NCBI RefSeq assembly: GCF_000022565.1
Contig: NC_012483.1
Span: forward strand, 868,001 to 932,000
Direction: 5' to 3'
Length of the DNA stretch: 64,000 bases
DNA from: Acidobacterium capsulatum ATCC 51196
Lineage (GTDB): Bacteria > Acidobacteriota > Terriglobia > Terriglobales > Acidobacteriaceae
Shown: positions 15,800 to 26,164 of the stretch, in pieces
How the letters are laid out: each line of letters opens with the position of its first letter
Numbering within the stretch: position 1 is the stretch's first letter
Notes under the pieces: model-generated
What the model saw: only the letters and a program-made list of their open reading frames with translations
What the model was told of the DNA's origin: nothing
The model's database searches: none
Position numbers and translations under genes: made by a program

Positions 15800-18337
15800 T
15801 CAACTAGCGCCGGTCACCACGTAGTGTCCCTCTCCGCGCAGCTCCACCATTCGGCGTCCGCCGCCGGCAGCGATGCTGGGCATCGGCTTGCCGTTCACCT
15901 TCAGGCCCGCGCCGTTCGTCCCTACCGGCACTGCCACCTGTGCCTCCACTCCCGCCGGAAGATCGATGGCCGTTACGTACCCGTCACTATTACGAATCGA
16001 CACCTTGAGCAAGCCATGCGGCGTCGGCTCGCTGCCCCGCGCCCACTTTAGCCCCATCAGATCCGGCCGAATGCTGACCTTGGAGAACCCACCGGCGGTC
16101 GGCTCAATCCCTAGCATCTGCGCCATCAGCCAGGGTGTAACGCCGCTGGACCATCCATGTGCCAGGCTCACCGCAAAGCCGGACATGTTGTCCGCTTGCA
16201 GTGATTCATGAAAGTCCATCCCCTTATACCAGGTAGGATCGTAGCCCTCCCAATAACTGGTAGCGCCTTCCTGAACCATTCCTCCCCAATACTTCCGAAT
16301 CCATCGCAGCGCCACATCCGGGTGCCCCATCTTCGCCATCGCGCTCACGACGTAGAAGTTGTAATACGGGGTAATGATGTACGGGTGATATTCCTCGCGT
16401 CCCACGTCAGCAAGAGCATTCTTCCATATCGCCGCATATTGATCCTTGCCGGCTACTCCTGACAAAACCGCATACGCATTCGGCTGCCATCGGCTGCCGA
16501 ACGAGCCCTGCGCATCCAGCATGGAGTGCTGCGCCGCGGCCATCAATGCGTGCGCCTTAGCCTCCATGCGGCTGGCGTTGTTCTTGTCATGCAGGATGTG
16601 CAGCAGGTATGCCCCATCTTTGAAGGCCGCATAATACTCAAACTGCGTTGCCATGCGCGTCTGCGCATCATAGCCGTTCATTCCCGGCGACCAGTCCACA
16701 AAGGGCCACGCATGCGAAAGGTCGGAGAAGAGATTTTGCTGGTTGAGATCCTTCGCCATGTAATCCAGCAACTGCACCATGCGGCTGTGCACGCTTTCCA
16801 ATTGCTTCATCGACCCGAAATGCAGGTAATACTCCGTCTCGGCCGTAATCCAGAAAGCGGAGTAACCCGGAATCTCGTTCACATGCTGTTCAACCGGAGC
16901 CGCTCCAATCAGGCGGCTCAGCGTGTCTTCCATCAGGAAGTGGTCTCCGAATACATCATCGATGGTTCGGCCGCTGACATCCAGGTCTCCGATCCAGCGG
17001 CGACGGTCGCGTTTAGGCGCGTCCCAGATATCGTCCTGCATACACAGGTGCGCCGTGTAGGCGCCGATCGCCCACATTTTGTTTAACTCTGCGTCAGAGG
17101 ACTCGAACGATCCCTGGTATTTGACCGGATACGCAATGCCATCAAGCCGTATCGAGCGAAAGCGCGTTTCCCGCCCGCCGGTAAAGCGTACCACGGCGTA
17201 TCGAAAGGCACTCTTCGGACCAAAGGCCGTTCCATGCGGTGGAAGATAAATGGGATCCGCACCAAGATACGGCTGCTTGATCGCTTCCTCCTCTGACTCT
17301 CCGTACTGCACCACAACTTGCGCCGGTGAATCCGACGCCGATTGCAATTCGATCCGGCCGGTCACCTCGCGGCCAAAGTCCAGCAACAATTGGGGCGCAT
17401 CCTGCAGCGGCACCTCCTGCGTCGGCAGCGTAACGGTTAGCGCGGTATTCGTGGCATTTCCGCCGAGACTTTGCGCGCCATCTATCTTTCCCACGCCCCG
17501 GTACACATGGCTCACCTTCACCGCGCGAAGGTTGTAGTGCGCAAGAAAAGGAGAGATGCCGTCATAGCCCGGCCATGCATACATGCCGGCATCGGCATTG
17601 CCCTGAAACAGATCGATCGAGCTCTCAATTCCTCCGAGGTCGTTGACCGCGCTCCAGCCGGAATCATCAAACTCCGGCATTTCCCAGTCTTTGGGCTGAG
17701 CCTGCAGTGTCGCCTTCCACCGCCCGTCGCTCATTACCAGCGGAGGCGCCTGCACTCCGCGGGCGGCGGGCACAATCATCGCGGCCAGAACGCGTCCAAA
17801 CGACTGCTGCCGGCTGATCCAGTCTTCATTCTGGTTGGTCGCATCCGGCCCTCTCTCCGCCTCAATCGCCACGACATTCTTTCCGCTCCGCAGCGCGCCT
17901 GTTACATCGCATGCATACACCCGAATCCCAATCGGGATATCGAGATTCAAAGCAAACTCGCCAACCTTCTTTCCATTCACATAGATCCGCGCCTCGCGAG
18001 GTCCGGCGACATACAACGTCGCGTGCTCCGGGAGACTGCCCACGTTGAATGCGCGCCGGAAATAGTGCGGACCAAGGTCCTCGCCACCCATCCTGCTCGC
18101 AGGGGTCGCCAGGTTTTCACGCCCCGGCAAAACGTCCGCCTTCGTCCAGATGTAGTGCTCCGGCAGCGGCTGATGCAGTGCTGACTCAAGCTGCGACTGC
18201 GCAAGGTTGCGAGCCGGATCCAGATCTGCATCCGGAATCTTCGTCGGCCCGTTGGCCGGGTTTCCCATCTGGGCCACCGCCATGCACCCACTCCCCAGCA
18301 AGGCCATCAAGAACACAATCCTCTGCCTGCGACCCAT
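15800..18337 (-). CDS. GH78 alpha-L-rhamnosidase, exported
   Basis: An 845-residue exported glycoside hydrolase that should release terminal L-rhamnose from plant or microbial glycans. A signal peptide (GRRQRIVFLMALLGSGCMAV) precedes an N-terminal beta-sandwich with FRRAFNV and YVNGKKVGEF, then the (alpha/alpha)6 domain with the GH78 hallmark DAPKRDRRRWIGDL and a C-terminal beta domain. The ATG at 18337 is preceded by GGAGGGG and starts the signal peptide, so it is preferred over an upstream in-frame start at 18397. It lies 93 bp downstream of the TonB-dependent receptor gene on the same strand. Confidence 0.88.
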   Translation of the reverse strand: MGRRQRIVFLMALLGSGCMAVAQMGNPANGPTKIPDADLDPARNLAQSQLESALHQPLPEHYIWTKADVLPGRENLATPASRMGGEDLGPHYFRRAFNVGSLPEHATLYVAGPREARIYVNGKKVGEFALNLDIPIGIRVYACDVTGALRSGKNVVAIEAERGPDATNQNEDWISRQQSFGRVLAAMIVPAARGVQAPPLVMSDGRWKATLQAQPKDWEMPEFDDSGWSAVNDLGGIESSIDLFQGNADAGMYAWPGYDGISPFLAHYNLRAVKVSHVYRGVGKIDGAQSLGGNATNTALTVTLPTQEVPLQDAPQLLLDFGREVTGRIELQSASDSPAQVVVQYGESEEEAIKQPYLGADPIYLPPHGTAFGPKSAFRYAVVRFTGGRETRFRSIRLDGIAYPVKYQGSFESSDAELNKMWAIGAYTAHLCMQDDIWDAPKRDRRRWIGDLDVSGRTIDDVFGDHFLMEDTLSRLIGAAPVEQHVNEIPGYSAFWITAETEYYLHFGSMKQLESVHSRMVQLLDYMAKDLNQQNLFSDLSHAWPFVDWSPGMNGYDAQTRMATQFEYYAAFKDGAYLLHILHDKNNASRMEAKAHALMAAAQHSMLDAQGSFGSRWQPNAYAVLSGVAGKDQYAAIWKNALADVGREEYHPYIITPYYNFYVVSAMAKMGHPDVALRWIRKYWGGMVQEGATSYWEGYDPTWYKGMDFHESLQADNMSGFAVSLAHGWSSGVTPWLMAQMLGIEPTAGGFSKVSIRPDLMGLKWARGSEPTPHGLLKVSIRNSDGYVTAIDLPAGVEAQVAVPVGTNGAGLKVNGKPMPSIAAGGGRRMVELRGEGHYVVTGAS

Positions 18338-18430
18338 CCATTCCCCTCCACTCTCGTCACGATTAGTTTTGAACTGATCGGCAATAAGCCGGGGCAAGCG
18401 CCATCATCGGTCCTCGCCCCACCACGGATA

Positions 18431-21400
18431 TCAATAAACCAGCTTCAATGAGAACTCGAGAATTCTCGGGTCACCTGCATTGGTCACCTGTCCATAGCTG
18501 CCATCGCCCACCCCGGTATCCACAGAGCGAAAGTTCGGATGGTTCGCCACATTGAACGCCTCGGCCCTGAACTGCGCATGCAGACGGCTCACCAGCGGCC
18601 AGGTCTTCTGCAGCGCCACATTCAGCGACGTGTACGCGGGTCCACGAATTGTGCCGTTCCGCGCATCTCCGAAGAATCCATATGCCGGTGCCGCAAAGTC
18701 GGTGGTATTGAACCACTCATTCAGCCTGCCCACCTTCGAGTAAGCCTTCACCTGATCCGGGCGAATCGCCAGGCCGCGGGTCGTCGTGCCCATACCGGGG
18801 CTCATCGCAAATCCGCTCTGGTGCAATGCCAGTCCCGAAAAGCTCCAGTCCCCCAGCAACGCCTGCATCGCATGGCCGCTGTGGTCAAAGATTGGAATCC
18901 GGTAGACCCACGTCGCCGTAAGATCGTTCGTAAAGTCATAGGAAGGCGGACCATACTCGGCGTGAAAATTGCGCGGATTCTGCGCCGGCGTCGACTGCGA
19001 TCCAGCCGATCCCGCACCGTGTGCGCCGATCGTCCCAAGCGTCTTCTGGTAGGTATATGCCACCGTGAGCTGCAGGTTGTTCGTCCGGTAACGAAGAGAG
19101 GATTGCAGCGAGTTGTAATTCGAGGACCCTTCATCGTACTCGTTATTCATCGTGCTGTAGCCCTTGTAAGGACGCGTGTAGTCTTCTGAAGCCAGCCCGA
19201 CGTTGATGCAGGGATCGAAGTCATACCGGCTTGACGCCGCCTGGCCGGCCGCCAGGCATCCGGACGTGCTGGGCGCCGTCACCGGCAGCGGAAAGTTGAA
19301 ATCGTAACCGCCTTGGTATGTCATCAGGTGACGCCCCAGGCTTCCCGTGTAGGCAACGGATGCAATCATGTTCGGAATGATCTGCTGCTCTAACGTCAGG
19401 CTGTAGGTTTGAATTTGCGATGGCGTAAAGTTCAGGGGAACATTGTCCAGTGTCTGCGTGGTGGGCGCAGCCTGCGTCCCCGCTGTTCCGTTGCTCAGCA
19501 GGCTGTTCAAAATATTTGCACTCTGGTTGAATGGCGGGTTCTGCCCGAATGCGTTATAAATCTGCTCGAGCGGAATGCGCGAATACCCGATCCCGTATCC
19601 GCCACGCACAGAAGTCTTGCCGTTGCCGAACACGTCGTAGGCAAATCCCACGCGTGGCGCGAAGTTTGTCTTCTTCGGGATAAAGAAGCCGCTCGGCACT
19701 CCGTTCTTCCCCGCAAACTCCAGGCCATTCAACAGATTCGCTACCGTTCCGCTTGAAGTCACCGGCTCATTCTGAGCGTTTACCTGCAGGCTGCCATCCA
19801 CGTTCACGACCGGTGCCTGGCTTGCGTCATACAACGCCGGATTGAACGTGGTCACCTCATCACCGCTTACCGTGTCGTTTGAGAAATACACCCAGCGCAC
19901 ACCCATGTTGAGCGTCAGCCTTGGCATCACATTCCAGTCATCCTGCACATACCAGGCACCTTGCCGATAGTGGTAGCTGCCAAGCTTCTGCGAGCTTGCC
20001 TGGCTGTAGCTGTTGTCCAGGCCAAGCAGAAAGTCCGCGGCCGGATCGCCTGTATGCACGCCGGTAAAAGTGAACGAGCCCTGCGGATTGGTAAATACAT
20101 TCTGCCGCTTGATCCCGAACATGTAGAGCAGCCCCGCCTGAATCACCTGCTTGCCGTGAACCCAATTCAGATCATCCTGGATCACGCCCTCCCCATCCGA
20201 TGCCGTAATCGGCTCCGAACTTACGCCGAAGCCTGACCATCCACTCGATATGCTCACATTCGGCATGCGGCCCAACGTAGGAGCATTCGGGAACTGCTGC
20301 TGAATGCTGACCCCGCTCGGCAACTTACCGCCGGTCAGCGTATTGATGCGTGGCTTGTCATAGGTCTCGGCCAGGCTCACCGTGTTCATCAGATTCGGCG
20401 TAACTGTCGATTGCAGCCGGATCAGACCGTTGAATGCGGTCGTGTAGTACGAGTCTGTGGTGGTGGTGTAAGGCATCCCGCCCCACGTGTCATAGGGAAA
20501 ACCATTTTTTACTTGCTCGTACATGATGCGGCCCGTCAATTGCGTCTTCATCGGCAATTGCTGATCCAACCGGTAAACGTAATCCACCTGGCTCGTGGTC
20601 AGTGGATTGCCATTCACGTAGTTTAGAAAGCCACCCGCTTGATTATTCGGCTGGGGCATGTAGGTCTGAATTAGCGACGCCGCCACCGGATCGAAGCACG
20701 TCGGATTGATCGTAGTAGGTCCGGTCAGGCAGCCTGTCTTCCCTTCTGACGCCAGCAGCGCTTGGCTGTGTGCATCAATCGCAAGTGCCTTCGAAGACGG
20801 CAGGGTCGGGCTCGCGCTGAAGTCTCCATTGCGCATTGCATCGGTAAACACCGATCCGCGCGATACCTGCCCCGCGCTGATCACATACCACTGATTCGAA
20901 GCAAAGAAGAATGTCTTGCGATTCCTGCGCGTGTTGTAAACCCCCGGAATCACAACCGGACCGCCCAGCGTGTAACCGAAGATGTTCTGATGAAGAGGTT
21001 CCTTCGATGTCGAAAAATAGTTATTCGCATCGAATGCGCTGTTGCGGAGAAAGTCCCAGGCATCACCATGAAACTCCCGCCCCCCAGCCTTGGTCTGCAC
21101 CACGATCTGCCCAGATCCGGCAAACCCATACTGCGCGCTGTAGTTGTCCTTCAGCACACTGAACTGCGAGATCGCATCCACAATCGGCAGGATGTTGATG
21201 TTTGAGAGATTTCCCGAGTTCATGTTGTACACTCCGTCAATCGTGTACGTCGTGTACTCGGTCGACTGCCCGTTCACAATCAGCGTCGTTCCGCCCTCGA
21301 GGCCCCCGCCGTTCAGCGAATCGGCGCCCGCCGTGCTGCTTACGCCCGGAATCGAAATACCGAGGGTCTGAAAGTTCCGCCCATTCAGCATCAGGTTGCT

Positions 21401-21838
21401 GATCTGCTTGCTTGAGATCGTGCCGCCGCTCTCTGACGTCTGCGTATTCACCTGGAGCGCGTTCGCATTCACTACCACCTGCGAAGAAACATTGCCCACC
21501 TTCAGCATCGCGTTGTTAGCCAGACGCTGCCCCGGCGACAACTGCAGGTTGGAGAAAACCGCGGCCTGAAATCCCTGATCTGTCACTTTGACCGTGTACT
21601 GGCCCGCATCCAGGTCCTCGGCGGAGTAGTAGCCATCCGCATTCGTCGTCAGCGTCTTGGCAATTCCCGTTGAAGTATTCGTCACCACGACCGTCGCGCC
21701 CGGCACCGCAGCTCCCGTCGGGTCGGTGACCGTGCCGCTGATAGCCCCCAGGTTAGCCTGGGCATTTGCTCTCAGAGTCGATAGCGATACCACCAACAGG
21801 ACTACGAGCAGGAGGTTGCGGATTGTTTGCGCTTGCAT
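18431..21838 (-). CDS. Oar-like TonB-dependent outer membrane receptor
   Basis: A 1135-residue outer membrane protein of the acidobacterial Oar-like group. It has a signal peptide (NLLLVVLLVVSLSTLRANAQ), a carboxypeptidase-regulatory-like beta-sandwich (GAISGTVTDPTGAAVPGATV), a plug domain (LNGRNFQTLGISIPGVSS) and a long beta-barrel ending in FSLKLVY, with the usual terminal aromatic. ATG 21838, with GAGG upstream, starts the signal peptide and is preferred over 21880. It probably imports oligosaccharides made by the neighbouring rhamnosidases; this is context inference. Confidence 0.9.
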   Translation of the reverse strand: MQAQTIRNLLLVVLLVVSLSTLRANAQANLGAISGTVTDPTGAAVPGATVVVTNTSTGIAKTLTTNADGYYSAEDLDAGQYTVKVTDQGFQAAVFSNLQLSPGQRLANNAMLKVGNVSSQVVVNANALQVNTQTSESGGTISSKQISNLMLNGRNFQTLGISIPGVSSTAGADSLNGGGLEGGTTLIVNGQSTEYTTYTIDGVYNMNSGNLSNINILPIVDAISQFSVLKDNYSAQYGFAGSGQIVVQTKAGGREFHGDAWDFLRNSAFDANNYFSTSKEPLHQNIFGYTLGGPVVIPGVYNTRRNRKTFFFASNQWYVISAGQVSRGSVFTDAMRNGDFSASPTLPSSKALAIDAHSQALLASEGKTGCLTGPTTINPTCFDPVAASLIQTYMPQPNNQAGGFLNYVNGNPLTTSQVDYVYRLDQQLPMKTQLTGRIMYEQVKNGFPYDTWGGMPYTTTTDSYYTTAFNGLIRLQSTVTPNLMNTVSLAETYDKPRINTLTGGKLPSGVSIQQQFPNAPTLGRMPNVSISSGWSGFGVSSEPITASDGEGVIQDDLNWVHGKQVIQAGLLYMFGIKRQNVFTNPQGSFTFTGVHTGDPAADFLLGLDNSYSQASSQKLGSYHYRQGAWYVQDDWNVMPRLTLNMGVRWVYFSNDTVSGDEVTTFNPALYDASQAPVVNVDGSLQVNAQNEPVTSSGTVANLLNGLEFAGKNGVPSGFFIPKKTNFAPRVGFAYDVFGNGKTSVRGGYGIGYSRIPLEQIYNAFGQNPPFNQSANILNSLLSNGTAGTQAAPTTQTLDNVPLNFTPSQIQTYSLTLEQQIIPNMIASVAYTGSLGRHLMTYQGGYDFNFPLPVTAPSTSGCLAAGQAASSRYDFDPCINVGLASEDYTRPYKGYSTMNNEYDEGSSNYNSLQSSLRYRTNNLQLTVAYTYQKTLGTIGAHGAGSAGSQSTPAQNPRNFHAEYGPPSYDFTNDLTATWVYRIPIFDHSGHAMQALLGDWSFSGLALHQSGFAMSPGMGTTTRGLAIRPDQVKAYSKVGRLNEWFNTTDFAAPAYGFFGDARNGTIRGPAYTSLNVALQKTWPLVSRLHAQFRAEAFNVANHPNFRSVDTGVGDGSYGQVTNAGDPRILEFSLKLVY

Positions 21839-22466
21839 GTCGGCCTCAGTTTCAGTATTGAAAAACTTTACGGACTGCAACCTATGCTCACGCGGGTTGC
21901 AATGTCAAGCGCCATTTCGAAGGAAAGTTTTCGCGGCTTGCTCGCGGCCTACCGGGAGGGACCTAAAAGACGTTTTATCTGGCGATTACAAGTCACCTGC
22001 GTCGCAGGACATAAATATCTTGCTTCCGAAGCGCCATGCACTATTCGCGCTCACAGTTCCCCGTTCCGTCGCGGATTAACTCCTCGCAAGTGGTCATACC
22101 ACCTGGCTTTTAGCCTTCTTACAGCCATCCTAACCGGGCCTCACATTTAGAAATATTGATTAGCTCACCGTTATCTATCATTGGCCGCCACCTACTCTCT
22201 TCGATGACCCCGTGCGAATCAATGCTTCCCCGTCCCCGGCAGCAGAATGTTCCCCGCCCCCCCGGAACCGTCGCAAACTGGCCCGGACAACTCAACTTCA
22301 ATAGGGACTTTAATTACACTCTGTACGGCTGACGCGCATATTGAATGAGGAATTATTTTATTTACGGATATTGAGACGATGTGCTAGCGTGAACCGCGTT
22401 CTGGTATCCATCCCACATCCAGGCTTTCCAGATTTCTGACCTTCTTGCCGATCGGAGCCGAATAAC
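21839..22466. other. 628-bp divergent promoter region
   Basis: The stretch between the receptor gene (minus) and the GH106 gene (plus) contains no credible ORF. It is more AT-rich between about 22010 and 22380 (for example TATTTTATTTACGGATATTG near 22360) and should hold both promoters. No obvious shared operator was found by eye. Confidence 0.5.
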
Positions 22467-25400
22467 ATGCATCGCTCTCAGCTCGTCGTGGCCGCCGCCG
22501 CAATGTTGTTCATTCCTGTCTTTGCCCACGCGCAAAGCCCGGCCACTGCTTCCGCTAGTACACCCGCGACGCTCCGCTCCGGCTTCTCGACGCCGCCCGA
22601 GAGTGCCCGCCCGCGCGTCTGGTGGCATTGGATGAACGGCAACATATCCCGGCAGGGCATTCGTCTCGACCTTCAGTGGATGCACAGCATCGGCCTCGGC
22701 GGCGTCACCACCATCGATGCGTCGCTCTCCACTCCTCAGGTCGTCAAGCAGCGCGTCGTCTACATGACGCCCGCCTGGAGGAGCGACTTTCTTTATGCCA
22801 CCCGGCTGCTCGAACAGTTCGACATGAAAGAGTCCATCGATAGTTCCCCTGGCTGGAGCGAGACTGGTGGCCCCTGGGTCAGGCCCTCCCAGGGAATGAA
22901 AAAGTATGTCTGGAGCACGATCGTCGTTCAAGGCGGTCGCCGATTCGACCAGAAGCTCCCGCATCCTCCGTCCGAAACCGGTGCCTTTCAGGACGAAACC
23001 ATTCACGACGTCCTTGGCTCCAGCAGTGGCGACCGCACCATCCCCCATTACTATGAAGACTCTGTGGTGGTCGCCTACCGTATCCCAGCAGACGACGTGC
23101 CGCTTGCCTCTCTGCATCCGCAAATCACCGCCAGCGGCGGCCACCCAGACTATGCCCTGCTCACTGACGGAAATCTCACCCGGACGACCTCGCTCGCAAT
23201 TCCTCCCCAGGGGCAGGACGCCTGGATCAGATATGCGTTTTCCCACCCCGTGACTATCCGCGCCATCACCCTCGTCACCCAGAATCCCGACCGCATCGTC
23301 TCCATGATCTACGGCATAGCGGCTCCGAAAAAGGTGCTCGAGGCCAGTGATAATGGTCAGACCTGGCGCACAGTAGCCCGACTCGATACGGGCGACTCCC
23401 CCGAGACCACCATCTCCTTTGCGCCGGTCACGGCCCGGTATTTCCGGGTGACCTTTCATCGCGGCATCGCCCCGCCGCCCCCGGCCTGGGCCAAGGGCGT
23501 GGATCCCAGATCCTTCGGGCTGAAAGCCGAAACGGCGCCTACCGGCTATAAAATCGCAGAACTGGTCCTGCACACTGGCGCCCGCGTCAATCATTTTGAG
23601 CAGAAGGCTGCATTCGTGCCCACTGCCGGCCTTGATCGTTTTCCCACGCCTGCCTACGCCTCCGACGCCGCGGTCAGACCTGCAGATGTGATCGACCTCA
23701 CCTCAAAGGTCAAAACGGATGGCACGCTGGACTGGACGCCGCCGCCGGGGCGCTGGGCCATTCTCCGCTTCGGCTACAGCCTTCTGGGCATCACCAACCA
23801 TCCCGCAACCATCGAGTCCACCGGACTCGAAGTCGACAAGCTCAACGGCAACGACGTTCACCAATACATGGAGGCCTATCTCGATAGCTACAAGAGCGCG
23901 GTCGGCGCCGCCAACATGGGCGCACGCGGCATCACCAGCGTCACCAATGACAGTTGGGAAGCCGGGTCGGAAAACTGGACCGGCGACATGATCCAGCAAT
24001 TTCGTAAGCTTCGCGGTTACAATCCCATTCCCTGGATGCCCGTGCTGACCGGCGTTGTGGTCGGCAGCCCCGCACAAAGCGACCGCTTCCTCTGGGACTT
24101 CCGCCAGACCATAGGCGACCTCATTGCCACCCAGCATTTCGGCGTCATTCAAAAGGTGCTCGATCAGTGGCATCTTACCCATTACTGCGAATCCGATGAA
24201 AGCGGTCGCGCCTTTGTCGCCGACGGCATGCGCGTCAAAAAACACTGCCAGGTTCCGATGGGCGCCATGTGGACGCAGACGCTCAGCACCAACAATGTTC
24301 AGTACAACTACAACGCCGACGATCGTGAGTCCGCGTCAGTGGCCCATATCTATGGGCAGAACCTGACTGCGGCCGAGTCCATGACAGCTGCCGCCGATCC
24401 CTGGGCCTGGTCCCCCGCGACGCTCAAGCCAACCGCAGATCAGGAGTTCCTCAACGGCATCAACCGCTTCTTCATCCACGAATCAGCTCACCAGCCGCTG
24501 CTGAACAAGAAACCGGGGCTCACGCTCGGGCCTTTCGGTCAGTGGTTCAACCGCAATGAAACATGGGCTGGCGAAGCCAGCCCATGGATTCGCTACCTGG
24601 CCCGCAACAGCTATATGCTTCAGCAGGGCCGCTTCGCTGCGGACATACTCTATTACTACGGTCAGGACACCAACCTCACCGCGCTTTATCACGACCGCTC
24701 GCCCAACCTGCCCAATGGGTACGACTTCGACTACGCCGACGCCGATGCCCTTCTGCATGTGCTCGGCGTCAACGCTGCCGGCGAAATCACTACCCCAGGC
24801 AAAGTCACCTATCGCATCCTTGGCCTCAACCAGAACAGTCGTCACATGTCACTGCCAGTGCTGGAGGCCATCCATCGGCTTGTCATGCAGGGCGCCACCG
24901 TCGCCGGACCCAAACCCACCAGTGACCCCAGCCTCTCCGACGACCAGGCGCAATTTCATGCCCTCGCAGATCAGCTCTTCGGGGATGGAACCGGCATTCA
25001 CCATCTCGGCAAAGGCACCGTCTATGCCGGGTCCACCGTCGCCGAAGCACTTGTTGCCATGCAGGCCGCGCCCGACTTCGACTGCATCCCAACCGTGCCG
25101 GGTGCCAATGTCAAATTCATCCATCGCAAACTGCCCGACGGCGACATCTACTTCCTTGACAACCGCAGCGATGCCCCCGCCACGGTTGAGGCCAGCTTCC
25201 GCGTAGACGGGCGCATCCCCGCGCTCTGGCACTCTGACACCGGCAGCATCGACTCCGTCAGCTACACCATTGCCAACGGCCGAACCACCCTTCCGCTACA
25301 CTTCGCACCGTGGGGAACTGTCTTTGTCGTTTTTCGCGGCCATACCACCAAGCACTCCTGGACGGCGCCCGCCCGGGACACCGAGCAACTGGCGACCCTT

Positions 25401-25877
25401 CACGGACCCTGGAAAGTCAACTTCCCGCCAGACTGGGGCGCGCCGCCGTCCATCACACTCGACACGCTGGCCTCATGGAGCGATAACCCCGATTCCGGCG
25501 TCAAATATTTCTCCGGAACCGGCACTTATACCCGCACGCTCCAGGCGCCGGCATCCTGGTTCCGGCACGGCGCACATATCTGGATCAATCTGGGAGTCGT
25601 CAGGAATCTGGCCGAGGTCTCCGTCAACGGCGAGTCCCTCGGCATCGTGTGGCACACTCCCTACCGCCTCGACGCCACCTCAGCCCTGCACCCCGGCAGC
25701 AACACCCTCACCATCCGGGTCACCAACGCATGGGCGAATCGCATCATTGGAGATCAGCAGCCCAACGCGGCGAAAAAGTACACCTTCACCGACTACCATC
25801 CCTACCACGCAAATTCACCCTTGCAGCCCTCCGGTCTGCTGGGGCCGGTGACCGTCGACTCCGTCACGACGCGCTAG
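22467..25877 (+). CDS. GH106 alpha-L-rhamnosidase, exported
   Basis: An 1136-residue exported protein with signal peptide (HRSQLVVAAAAMLFIPVFAH). The start of the mature protein has the GH106 signature PRVWWHWMNGNISRQGIRLD, followed by GLGGVTTIDAS. A discoidin-like beta domain (residues about 220-380) is inserted, then the barrel (SVTNDSWEAGSENWT) and a C-terminal galactose-binding-like sandwich (VSVNGESLGIVWHTPYRLD). GH106 enzymes act on rhamnosides of rhamnogalacturonan-type pectins and related glycans. It is divergent from the receptor-GH78 operon. Confidence 0.87.
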   Translation: MHRSQLVVAAAAMLFIPVFAHAQSPATASASTPATLRSGFSTPPESARPRVWWHWMNGNISRQGIRLDLQWMHSIGLGGVTTIDASLSTPQVVKQRVVYMTPAWRSDFLYATRLLEQFDMKESIDSSPGWSETGGPWVRPSQGMKKYVWSTIVVQGGRRFDQKLPHPPSETGAFQDETIHDVLGSSSGDRTIPHYYEDSVVVAYRIPADDVPLASLHPQITASGGHPDYALLTDGNLTRTTSLAIPPQGQDAWIRYAFSHPVTIRAITLVTQNPDRIVSMIYGIAAPKKVLEASDNGQTWRTVARLDTGDSPETTISFAPVTARYFRVTFHRGIAPPPPAWAKGVDPRSFGLKAETAPTGYKIAELVLHTGARVNHFEQKAAFVPTAGLDRFPTPAYASDAAVRPADVIDLTSKVKTDGTLDWTPPPGRWAILRFGYSLLGITNHPATIESTGLEVDKLNGNDVHQYMEAYLDSYKSAVGAANMGARGITSVTNDSWEAGSENWTGDMIQQFRKLRGYNPIPWMPVLTGVVVGSPAQSDRFLWDFRQTIGDLIATQHFGVIQKVLDQWHLTHYCESDESGRAFVADGMRVKKHCQVPMGAMWTQTLSTNNVQYNYNADDRESASVAHIYGQNLTAAESMTAAADPWAWSPATLKPTADQEFLNGINRFFIHESAHQPLLNKKPGLTLGPFGQWFNRNETWAGEASPWIRYLARNSYMLQQGRFAADILYYYGQDTNLTALYHDRSPNLPNGYDFDYADADALLHVLGVNAAGEITTPGKVTYRILGLNQNSRHMSLPVLEAIHRLVMQGATVAGPKPTSDPSLSDDQAQFHALADQLFGDGTGIHHLGKGTVYAGSTVAEALVAMQAAPDFDCIPTVPGANVKFIHRKLPDGDIYFLDNRSDAPATVEASFRVDGRIPALWHSDTGSIDSVSYTIANGRTTLPLHFAPWGTVFVVFRGHTTKHSWTAPARDTEQLATLHGPWKVNFPPDWGAPPSITLDTLASWSDNPDSGVKYFSGTGTYTRTLQAPASWFRHGAHIWINLGVVRNLAEVSVNGESLGIVWHTPYRLDATSALHPGSNTLTIRVTNAWANRIIGDQQPNAAKKYTFTDYHPYHANSPLQPSGLLGPVTVDSVTTR

Positions 25878-26164
25878 GGATCGTGGATGGCGTCTCACCG
25901 CAAGCGCAGGGGGCTTCGGCCGGATTGCTCCCGGACCTTGGCCCCTTTGAATCCGCAACTGATGCTTGCCCCCTGCTGGGACTTCGACATCCGCTACGCA
26001 GCCGTAACGATCATGCCCCGCAAACCATCCGCGCTCTCCCTGCATTGACCTCGTCACTCCACCATCCGGAGATGCCATTATCGAAGCCGTACTTGATCGG
26101 ACGTTTTGCGCTTCCCATCCATGCGGGGGCTGTATTCTGCCCGCAACGGCCGCCCCTGCAGAGG

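Noticed and set aside
22362-23594. Minus-strand ORF of 410 codons over the GH106 start
   Set aside because: Antisense shadow of the GH106 gene.
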